A DNA stretch of 8,713 nucleotides from JAWLGW01 sp964569055. GTDB lineage: Bacteria > Planctomycetota > J058. Made by a program: the position numbers and the translations under genes. The stretch spans positions 1 to 8,713 of the forward strand of contig CAZMSZ010000329.1 in assembly GCA_964569055.1 (NCBI GenBank), in the 5' to 3' direction. Below, one piece after another: positions 1 through 6,400 of this stretch (within the stretch, counting starts at the first letter, position 1; each line of letters opens with the position of its first letter). The notes under the pieces are model-generated. The model ran no database searches. It worked only from the letters and a program-made list of their open reading frames with translations, and had not been told where the DNA came from.

Positions 1-181
1 AGCCGCCGCTCCTGGCCATCTCGACGAGGAGCTCCGCCAGCCGGGCCTGGTCTTGATTTCGACGCTCGTGAAGCGTCTGAATCTGCGCGTCCAAGGCGGA
101 GGCGGCGGCGAGCCGCGCGCCCGCAGTGGGGGCGCGCGAGGCCGTGGATACAGGGGCGTGGTCGAGCTCCGGCTGAACCAT
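1..181 (-). CDS. Unrecognised coiled-coil-like protein, N-terminal 60 residues (runs off left edge)
   Basis: The minus strand is open from an ATG at 181 to the window edge, about 60 codons. A perfect AGGAGG lies at 188-193, six bases before the ATG, which makes this one of the best-supported starts in the window. The first ~28 residues are Ala/Pro/Thr-rich and probably disordered. Residues ~29-57 (starting LDAQIQTLHERRNQDQARL) show the heptad-like spacing of a helical coiled coil. There is no signal peptide, so it is probably cytoplasmic. I do not recognise the family and the rest of the protein is missing. It lies downstream of the phosphatase/cytochrome gene but is separated from it by the repeat array, so it probably has its own promoter in 182-365. 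The start is confident; the function is unknown. Confidence 0.7.
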   Translation of the reverse strand, partial: MVQPELDHAPVSTASRAPTAGARLAAASALDAQIQTLHERRNQDQARLAELLVEMARSGG

Positions 182-365
182 CTCGTTCCTCCTAGCGTGG
201 TCGGTCGCGCCTACCCTACTACGGAGGTTCGCTGTATGTTCGTGTTTTTTGCGGCGCGAGCCCAGTGCTTTCGCCGCACGGATGTGCGGGTCTCGTCGGT
301 CGAGGTCGCAACTGCTGTTCGCGAACCCACCTGCGCGTGCCGAGCAGCAGGCTTGGCATCGCTGC
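182..365. other. Gene-free stretch upstream of the left-edge gene
   Basis: Apart from the ribosome binding site, I see no gene here. On the minus strand it is the likely promoter region of the left-edge gene and contains the least GC-rich bases of the gap (about 229-250). A perfect 10-bp palindrome, GTTCGCGAAC, lies at 317-326 and could be an operator. A 7-bp inverted repeat (250-256 with 272-278) sits next to a run of six T. That run precedes the hairpin on the plus strand and reads as A after it on the minus strand, so it is not an intrinsic terminator in either direction. No clear sigma-70 boxes were found. Confidence 0.4.
188..193 (-). promoter_or_regulatory. Shine-Dalgarno AGGAGG of the left-edge gene
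   Basis: Read on the minus strand this is AGGAGG followed by the six-base spacer AACGAG and then ATG. It decides the start at 181 for the left-edge gene. Confidence 0.75.
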
Positions 366-733
366 GTCGCGCTCATCTGCGACGTGAGTGCCGTCGCACG
401 TGCGACGAGGTTCGCCGGCCGTCGCGCATGCGACAGGGACCGCCGTCGTCGCACATGCGACAGGGACCGCCGGCTGTCGCACATGCGACAGGGGCCGCCG
501 GCCGACCGCCGGCTGTCGCACATGCCGACGAGGACCGCCGGCCGTCGCCATGCGACAGGGACCGCCGGCCGTCGCACATGCCGACGAGGACCTTCGGCCG
601 TCGCACGTGCGGCAGGGACTTCGGCCGTCGCACGTGCGACAGGGACCTTCGCCGTCACACGTGCGACAGGGACCTCCCGCCGTCGCAGGCGACCGGGCCT
701 TCGGCCGTCGCACGTGCGACACGGGCCGCCGGC
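366..733. repeat. Tandem array of ~13 copies of a ~28-bp palindromic repeat
   Basis: About 13 head-to-tail units of 26-39 bp, most about 28 bp. Each has a 14-bp core GTCGCACRTGCGAC followed by a ~14-bp linker. With G in the centre the core is a perfect palindrome (393-406, 627-640, 707-720). Further cores start at about 421, 448, 476, 515, 544, 571, 600, 654 and 682, and a degenerate first copy is at 366-383. Two subtypes are visible. The units at 448-585 have CACATG centres and AGGGACCGCCGGCC-type linkers. Those at 600-720 have CACGTG centres and mostly AGGGACCTTCGGCC-type linkers. Small indels are present: an extra C at 515-529 and 571-585, and shortened cores at 544 and 682. The array lies 40 bp past the stop of the phosphatase/cytochrome gene and before the next start. 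In RNA, single cores could form small stem-loops, and neighbouring cores could pair over 14 bp. The reading frame shifts between 28-bp units, which argues against a protein-coding repeat. Confidence 0.9.
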
Positions 734-773
734 TCGACCTAGGCTGGCTGCGCCGAGAGCTCGCGGCCGACGC

Positions 774-1727
774 TCAGCGCCGATTGCGATACGGCCCGTG
801 GCAGTCCTTGCACGACGTGCGCACCAGCGCGAGCCGCGCGTCGAGCTCGCTCGTCGGCGCGCCCGCGACGATCGCCTCCTCCAGCGCCGTCGCCTTCGCC
901 ACCGCGTCGGCCATACGCTTCGCGAACGCGTCCCCGAGCGCCGCGACGTCGGGGTCCTCACCGCCGACCCGCAGGCCGTCCGCCAGCTGGCCGGCCTCGG
1001 CCGCGGGGACCAGGTCGGGGTGGTCGCGAGGGACCTTCCAGCCGGCGCGCGCGATCTGGGCGAGGTGCTCGAAGGCGTGGTCGATCTCGACCATGGCCGC
1101 CACGATCCCCTCGGGCTCGCGCACCGCCGGGAACGCGGCCGGCGCGGCGTCGACCTCCTCGGGGGTGGCTGCGCGGGCGAGCGACACGCAGGCGTACAGC
1201 CCCTCGTAGCTCGCGGCCGTGCCGGCCTCCTTCATGAACGCGACCCCCGCCTCGGGCGTGATCGCGCCGAGCGCGACCCCGGCGGCCGCCGCCGCGGCCG
1301 GAGCGCGGTGCTTGCCGTGGTGGCAGTGGAGGTAGACCGGTCCCGGCAGGTCACGGATCGCGCGGGCCAGCTCCAGCCGCTCCGCCTCGTTGACCTCGGC
1401 GTAGGTGATCGGAATGTGCACGTAGCGCAGCCCGTGCGCGGCCGCACCCGCCACGTCGGGCGCCGCGCCGTCGACCGAGATCACGGTGCGCACGCCCAGC
1501 GCCGCCAGCTCCGCGAACCCCGCCTCGCCGTCGGGCACCCCCCCGCTGAGGATCCGATCCGTGAGGCGGTGCAGGTTCGGCAGAGGCGGGTGCGCGGCCG
1601 ACTCCGCGGCGGGCGGCTCCTCGCGACCCGGCGCGGCGGGGGAGGGATCCGAGCTCCCCGTGGCGCACGCGACGAGCGAGAGCGCGAGGCCTGCGGCCAG
1701 GAAGCGAAAGGCGTCTGTGCGTGACAC
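774..1727 (-). CDS. Lipoprotein: dual-specificity-phosphatase-like domain fused to a cytochrome c'-like domain
   Basis: A 317-residue protein that starts at a GTG with AAGGAG six bases upstream (1734-1739). Residues 1-21 form a lipoprotein signal (SLVAC, lipid-modified Cys21), followed by a Pro/Ala linker to ~48. Residues ~50-190 resemble a cysteine-dependent phosphatase of the dual-specificity/tyrosine type. The P-loop is HCHHGKHR, with candidate nucleophile Cys135 and Arg141. Ala142 replaces the usual Ser/Thr after the Arg, and no clear general-acid Asp is seen in the preceding loop (PITYAEVNE). Residues ~203-317 look like a four-helix bundle ending in CKDCHGPYR (Cys306, Cys309, His310). 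That is the C-terminal heme-attachment layout of cytochrome c'. Export fits covalent heme attachment, which occurs in the periplasm. The substrate and the role of the heme are unknown; gas or redox sensing is inference. It follows the zinc-ribbon lipoprotein by 58 bp and is probably in the same transcript. Confidence 0.85.
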   Translation of the reverse strand: MSRTDAFRFLAAGLALSLVACATGSSDPSPAAPGREEPPAAESAAHPPLPNLHRLTDRILSGGVPDGEAGFAELAALGVRTVISVDGAAPDVAGAAAHGLRYVHIPITYAEVNEAERLELARAIRDLPGPVYLHCHHGKHRAPAAAAAAGVALGAITPEAGVAFMKEAGTAASYEGLYACVSLARAATPEEVDAAPAAFPAVREPEGIVAAMVEIDHAFEHLAQIARAGWKVPRDHPDLVPAAEAGQLADGLRVGGEDPDVAALGDAFAKRMADAVAKATALEEAIVAGAPTSELDARLALVRTSCKDCHGPYRNRR

Positions 1728-1733
1728 GCGGAG

Positions 1734-1739
1734 CTCCTT
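1734..1739 (-). promoter_or_regulatory. Shine-Dalgarno AAGGAG of the phosphatase/cytochrome gene
   Basis: AAGGAG on the minus strand, six bases before the GTG at 1727. It supports that GTG as the start and keeps the complete lipoprotein signal peptide. Confidence 0.7.
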
Positions 1740-1785
1740 CCCGCAGCGAACCTACCGGATCGCCCGCCCGGCGGCCACCTCGCGG

Positions 1786-2058
1786 TCAGCGCGTCTCGTC
1801 GAGACCTCGAGGTCGTGTGCGTGCGGCTGCGGAGAGCGGTGCCCCGCACTTCGGACAAGCGGTGGTCCTCCGTGCGCACATCAGGCAATGCTGCGTCGAG
1901 ATCTCCCCACATGCGTCACACACGACGTCTTCGAACTGCATGCGCATCACTCGCCCATTCGAGCGCTCCGCTTGCAGCTCCGAGACGTCGCCGTGCGAGC
2001 AGCCAGCGAGAAGAAGCGCGAGCGGCCCCACCCATGCGCTTGGGCGGCTCCAGGTCAC
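1786..2058 (-). CDS. Small lipoprotein with six-cysteine zinc-ribbon-like tail
   Basis: A 90-residue protein from the chosen GTG at 2058, which has GGAG nine bases upstream (2068-2071). Residues 1-20 are a short lipoprotein signal with Arg5, a hydrophobic stretch and LLAGC, giving lipidated Cys20. The rest contains three CxxC pairs: Cys47/50 (CDACG), Cys58/61 (HCLMC) and Cys68/71 (CPKCG). The spacing and the Gly after the first and last pairs resemble zinc ribbons or rubredoxin-like knuckles. The C-terminus is basic and probably disordered. An alternative GTG at 2082 overlaps the ankyrin stop by four bases and would add eight residues. It lacks a well-spaced ribosome binding site but would give translational coupling. 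If it is exported as predicted, the cysteines could bind metal or form disulfides. I do not recognise a named family. The same frame stays open far upstream, but only inside the ankyrin gene. Confidence 0.65.
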   Translation of the reverse strand: MTWSRPSAWVGPLALLLAGCSHGDVSELQAERSNGRVMRMQFEDVVCDACGEISTQHCLMCARRTTACPKCGAPLSAAARTRPRGLDETR

Positions 2059-2078
2059 GCGGCTTGGCTCCACTCCAC

Positions 2079-2687
2079 TCACCCTCTGAGCCCCGCCTCG
2101 GCCTCCGGCTTCGCGTCCCCCAGCGCTGCGCCAGCAGCGACCAACTCCGCGATCTCGGCCGGCAACGCTCCGCCGCGGCGCTCGAGCAGGCGCAGGACCG
2201 AGCCGCGCATCCGCAACAGTGACGACACGCCGCGCGCGCACACCGCCTGCACGTCCGCCCCCTCGCTCAGCAGCGCGTCGGCCATCTCGACGTCGCCGAC
2301 GATACAGGCCTGCAGGAGCGCCGCCTCGAGCGCTCGCGAACGCCCCCGTCCCCCTCCGAGCCGCAGGAGCCGCGCGCAGAGCCAGGTGGAGCCCTGACGA
2401 GCTGCGACCTCGAGCGCGCACACCCCGGACCGCGGCGAGCGCACGAACGGATCGGCTCCACGATCGAGCAGCGCCTCCACCAGCGCCTGCTCCGGCCGCG
2501 TCGGCGTCGTGAAGCTCTCGGCCGCACGGACGAGGAGGTCCTCGAGGCAGCGTTCGGGCGGCCAGAAGCGGCCGAGCCAGCGGGCCCCGAGCGGCTCGTA
2601 CTTGGCGAGCGCGCCACCGGCACCCCGGAACGAGGCGCGGAGCCGCTGGAACTCCTCCTCGAGCTCGGCCGATAACCAGCCGCTCAC
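2079..2687 (-). CDS. Ankyrin-repeat protein
   Basis: A 202-residue protein from a GTG at 2687 with GAGG seven bases upstream (2695-2698). After a ~60-residue N-terminal part without a recognised domain, ankyrin-type repeats follow. They include 67-86 (LVEALLDRGADPFVR), 88-115 (ALEVAARQGS then CARLLRLGG) and 119-148 (ALLQACIVGDVEMADALLSE, then GADVQAV). A degenerate repeat lies at ~150-175 (SSLLRMRGSVLRLLERRGG). The pattern of small residue, AA, G, LL and GAD is the ankyrin helix-turn-helix plus loop. Ankyrin stacks bind other proteins, so this is probably an adaptor; the partner is unknown. There is no signal peptide or membrane segment, so it should be cytoplasmic. It lies 49 bp downstream of the acidic protein, with a stem-loop between them, and may overlap the next lipoprotein gene. 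Confidence 0.85.
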   Translation of the reverse strand: MSGWLSAELEEEFQRLRASFRGAGGALAKYEPLGARWLGRFWPPERCLEDLLVRAAESFTTPTRPEQALVEALLDRGADPFVRSPRSGVCALEVAARQGSTWLCARLLRLGGGRGRSRALEAALLQACIVGDVEMADALLSEGADVQAVCARGVSSLLRMRGSVLRLLERRGGALPAEIAELVAAGAALGDAKPEAEAGLRG

Positions 2688-2699
2688 CGCGAGACCTCG

Positions 2700-2720
2700 G
2701 CGTCCGCCCCGAGCGGACGC
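2700..2720 (-). terminator. Stem-loop between acidic-protein and ankyrin genes (possible weak terminator)
   Basis: A perfect 8-bp inverted repeat, GCGTCCGC with GCGGACGC, around a 5-base loop. On the minus strand it starts 16 bases after the TAG of the acidic-protein gene and ends before the ankyrin Shine-Dalgarno. No T-run follows, so it is not a classic intrinsic terminator. It may pause transcription or protect an mRNA 3' end. Confidence 0.4.
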
Positions 2721-2736
2721 GCGGCGCGCCTCACCG

Positions 2737-3486
2737 CTAGCTCCACTGCACCGGGTGACTGCGCATCCCTTCGAGCGGAGGTTCGTCCTCGTCGTCCTCG
2801 TCCCGGCGCTCGCCCTCGTCGTCGTCTTCCTCCCGCGCCGCGCGCTCGTCCTCCTCGCGCTGCTGCGCCGACGTCCCGATCAGGTCCTCCGCCGCGAGCA
2901 TCTCCTCGTCGTCGAGGGGCGGCGCCGCCACGCCGCCGAACATGCCGAAGCGGAAGTCGTATTCGCGCTCCGCTCGCACGGCGGGGTGGTCGAGCACGGT
3001 CCGGGTGATGAACCGGACCAGCTCGTGCTGAATGAAGTAGGAGTCGGGGATCAGGTCCCAGCCGCGGTACTCGCTCGCGATCTGCTCCGCCTCCCGCGCG
3101 AGCACGTCGTACTCGTAAGGGTCGACCCAGAAGATCACCCCGCCCGCCTGCTCGCCCGCGTCGCCCGCGTCCGCCTGGAACTCCTCGGCCTGATCGGCGC
3201 GGTCCTCGTCGGGCATCACGCAGAACTGCGGGAGCTGCGCCCGGCTCTCCATGCCGGGGCGGAAGCCGGGCGCGAGGTGGAGCGCGAGATTGCGGTTGAT
3301 CCGCACCAGGTAGTCGCCGCCCCAGCGCTCACCCTCCTCGTCCTCCTCCTCGCTGCGGTCCTCCACCCCGAACAAGAACGTCTGGCGCACCTCGTCGAGG
3401 TGGCGGAAGAGCTGCTCGGGGTCCGAGCGCCGCAGCCCCTCGAGGTCGCGCAGTTTCAGGACATCATCGAGCTCGTCTCGCGCCAC
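2737..3486 (-). CDS. Acidic protein of unknown function, translationally coupled to the AsmA-like gene
   Basis: A 249-residue protein from a GTG at 3486. The preceding gene's TGA is separated from this GTG by one base, and GGAGG sits seven bases upstream inside that gene's 3' end (3494-3498), so translational coupling is likely. The open frame extends further upstream, but only within the larger gene. The N-terminal half has a short acidic patch (residues 45-53), then a possible compact beta-strand segment (GGDYLVRINRNLALHLAPGF, 57-76). Residues 117-182 look folded (GVIFWVDPYEYDVL, then an aromatic-rich helix region FIQHELVRFITRTVLDHPAV). The tail, ~207-235, is almost all Asp, Glu and Arg and must be disordered. 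There is no signal peptide or membrane segment. I do not recognise the family. Position suggests a cytoplasmic partner of the AsmA-like protein, by inference only. Confidence 0.8.
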   Translation of the reverse strand: MARDELDDVLKLRDLEGLRRSDPEQLFRHLDEVRQTFLFGVEDRSEEEDEEGERWGGDYLVRINRNLALHLAPGFRPGMESRAQLPQFCVMPDEDRADQAEEFQADAGDAGEQAGGVIFWVDPYEYDVLAREAEQIASEYRGWDLIPDSYFIQHELVRFITRTVLDHPAVRAEREYDFRFGMFGGVAAPPLDDEEMLAAEDLIGTSAQQREEDERAAREEDDDEGERRDEDDEDEPPLEGMRSHPVQWS

Positions 3487-3487
3487 G

Positions 3488-6400
3488 TCAGTCCCTCCGT
3501 CGGCGGCCCCCCGAGGTGAACAGCTCCTGGATCCAGTCGAGCCCCTCTTCGAGCTCGTACCACCCCGGCAGCGTGTTGATCTCGGGCCCCTCCGTGAGGG
3601 AGCCCCGGTAACGCCAGCCCGTCCCGGGCACGAGCTGGAGGAACTTCTGCGCCGCCCCCTGCACGTTGAACAGCACCAGCCGCACGTCGATCTGGCCATC
3701 GTAGCTCAGGAAGCCGTTCCCCGGCGTTCCGACGGTCAGGGCCGGGCCCGACAGGCGCAGCTCGTCGATCCTCAGCCCGCTCGGGGTGGCCTCGAACCGC
3801 AGGTCGAAGTTGGGGAGCGCGTCGGTCGAGTCGCTCCCGGTCACGAACGGGTTGAGCGCGGTGTGCAGCGTGCGCAGCGCCGGGTGGTCGAGCAGGTTCG
3901 AGCCCGTCAGGGTCAGCACGCCGCGCCCGCTGAACGGGCGAGTCTGACCCTCGAGCAGCGCCGGCCCGCCGCCGGTGAAGTCGAGCGACGCGAACAGCTT
4001 GCCGCGGTAGGGCCGACTCGAGCCGCTCAGCAGATCACGCTCCAGCCGAGCGATCTCCTGCTCGAGCCGCGGGATCTCCCGCCGCAGGTACTCGGTGCGC
4101 TTGACGTCCTTGGCGAGGGCGGCCTCCTCGAGGGCGGCCAGCTCTCGCCCCCAGCGCGCGAGCGCCTCGCGGCTGCGCGCGATCTGCTGCGCCTCCTCGG
4201 ACAGCTCGTCGAGCTCGCGCATGAACGGGCCCAGCTCGGCCGCGCGGGCCCCCTCGCCCCCCAGGCTGAGCCAGCCGCCGTAGCGGCCCGTCTCGAACGC
4301 GTACTCCACGATCCCGCGGAACTCGCCCTCGTACAGCTCGGCGACGATCGGCGCGCCGAGCCGCCCCACGCGCAGCACCCCCTGCTCGACGCTGAACGGC
4401 CCCGCGATCTCGGTGAAGGTCTGCTCGCGCAGGTCGAGCCGCTCGAGGCGCAGCTCGCCGTCGCAGGCGCCCAGCTCGAACTCCGCCAGGCGGCCCTGCG
4501 CCCACAGCCGGCCGGTCACCTCCACGTAGCGCTGCGCCCCCGCGGTGAACGCGAAGTCCTCCAGCCCGACCTCGGCCACCCAGCGCAAGGCGCTCCGCTC
4601 CTCGTGCGGTTGATAGACGAACGCCTCCACGTCGAGCGCCCCCTCGGGGCGGAAGGCGCTGAGCATGCTCTTCCAGGCGGGGGGCAGGCGCTGCTCGAAC
4701 GCGGCCTGCAACGCCGGGTCGTCGGGGCGGCGGAGGTCGTCGATCCGCACGGCGAACACCCGCCCCGCCGCGCCCCCCTCGGGGAACCGCGCCTCGTCGG
4801 CCGCGCGCCGCTCGATCCGCAGGCGCGGCTTGGGCCCGAGCAGGATCGGCTCCCACGGGACGCCCGGCGGCGCCAGCTCGCCCTCGAGCGCCAGCTCGAC
4901 GGGGTCGCCGCCGACCAGCCGCGCCCGCCCGGTCAAGTTCGTGATCGGCACGGGGACCAGCGCCGCGACCGCGGTCATGCCGCGCGGCTCGGCCACCAGC
5001 TCGACCGCGGTCTCCTCCGCGCCGGCCGGACGCCGCACGGTGAACGTCAGGTCGGCGGGGCCCGAGACGTCGAACTTCGCGAAGAACGGCGCCGCGATCG
5101 GCCCCGCCAGCTCGCGCGTCCGCGCGTCCACCTCGAGCCGCTCCAGCCGAGCGGTCAGCGCCAGGTGCGCGCCCGCGTCGAGCCCCAGCTCTCCCTCCGC
5201 GCTGGCCGCCGCGCCGGCGAACCGCCCGCGCAGGTTGGTCAGCGTGATCCGGTCGGGCTCGAGGCGCACCTCCCCGCGCAGCTCCTGCGCCGGCGTCCCG
5301 GCCAGGCTCGCGAGCGCGTTGGGGATCACCTCGGCGACCTCCGCGATCGGCGTGCGCGTCGTCTCCCCGCTCCGCAGGCGGAGCGTGACCGCGGCGGCGG
5401 TCCGCTCGAGCAGCGCCCCCTCGAGCCGCGTCCCATCGCGCCGCACGACCACGTCGGGCACGATCCGGTCGAGGTGGACCTCGACCCCGCGCAGCGCCAG
5501 CGCGCCCGTGGCGCGCGCCGCCTGGCCGGGCGCCATCCGGACCTCGAGCGCCCCCGCGACCGGCCCCCGCGGCCGCAGCCTCTCCAGCGGCTCGCGCACC
5601 TGCGGGGGCAGGGCGGCGACCAGCTCGGGGCCGAGCGGCAGCCCGTCGGCCACGACCTGCAGCGCCGCTGGGACCTCGGCCGCCGCGCCCTCGGGGGCGC
5701 CCCGCGGCGGCAGGCCGACCCGGCCGGTGATCGCCAGCGCCCCGTCCCCCTCGCACCGCGCCTGCACGTCGTGGAGCAGCACGGCCTCCTCGGTGAGCTC
5801 GACCGCGAACCGCTCCACGAGCACCGGGAACGGCACGCGGCGCGGAACCGCCCGCAGGCCGCGGCCCCGGCCCGAGACCCGGAACGTGCGCGGCCCGTGG
5901 ACCCGCGCGCGCACGTCCTCCGCCACGCCCGTGGGCGGGCCGATCTCGGCCAAGAGCTCCTGGCCCCGGGCCGGCAGCGCCGCGAGGTCGACCGCCTCGG
6001 CGCGCACGCCGAGGTCTCCGCTGAACACGAGGTCGTCGGGCGGCTGCTCGGGCGGGAGCACCAAGCTCCCGCTCACCGCGGCCGCCACCACCCCTTCGCC
6101 CGAGAGGGCGAGGTCGAGCTCGACCTCGATCCGGTCGGGGGCGTCCTGCTCGCGCGTCTCGAACACGGGGAGGATGTCCACCCGCCCCGACTCGGCCAGG
6201 AGCGGGAGCGGGAAGGCGTCGTGGCGGAAGGCGACGCGCTCGAGGTCGAGCTGGATCCGCGGCTGCGCCGGCCGGTCGAGCCCGGGCTTCTCCACCCGCA
6301 CGTGGAAGTCGAACGCGCCGCCCTCGAGGTGGAACGCCTCGGCCACCTCCCGCGTCCCGCCCGGGAGCGCGGCCGCGACCCGCTCGCTGACCGGGACGTC

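Noticed and set aside
205..232. Extracytoplasmic-sigma type promoter (GAACCT as -35) for the left-edge gene
   Set aside because: A GAAC-like box is present but no convincing -10 at the right distance; chance occurrence cannot be excluded.
244..278. Intrinsic terminator at the T6 run with adjacent hairpin
   Set aside because: The T-run precedes the hairpin on the plus strand and is an A-run after it on the minus strand, so the order is wrong for both directions.
219..722. Minus-strand frame through the repeat encoding CxxC-like repeats (RTCDG units)
   Set aside because: The apparent cysteine repeats come from translating the palindromic core. The frame changes among units and no good start signal was seen.
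393..733. CRISPR array
   Set aside because: The parts between the palindromic cores are themselves conserved and only ~14 bp, so there are no unique spacers, and no cas genes are in the window.
53..1724. Long plus-strand open frames across the repeat and antisense to the phosphatase gene (53-742, 249-1724, 388-1209)
   Set aside because: They arise because GC-rich repeats lack stops. The products are Arg/Ala-rich low complexity, and the minus-strand frames have recognisable domains and ribosome binding sites.
2059..2421. N-terminal extension of the zinc-ribbon lipoprotein to 2421
   Set aside because: It overlaps the ankyrin gene in another frame and is Arg/Ala-rich. It would also bury the lipoprotein signal in the middle of the protein.
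3487..3699. N-terminal extension of the acidic protein to 3699
   Set aside because: The added part is a shadow of the AsmA-like 3' end, whereas GTG 3486 has a well-placed GGAGG.
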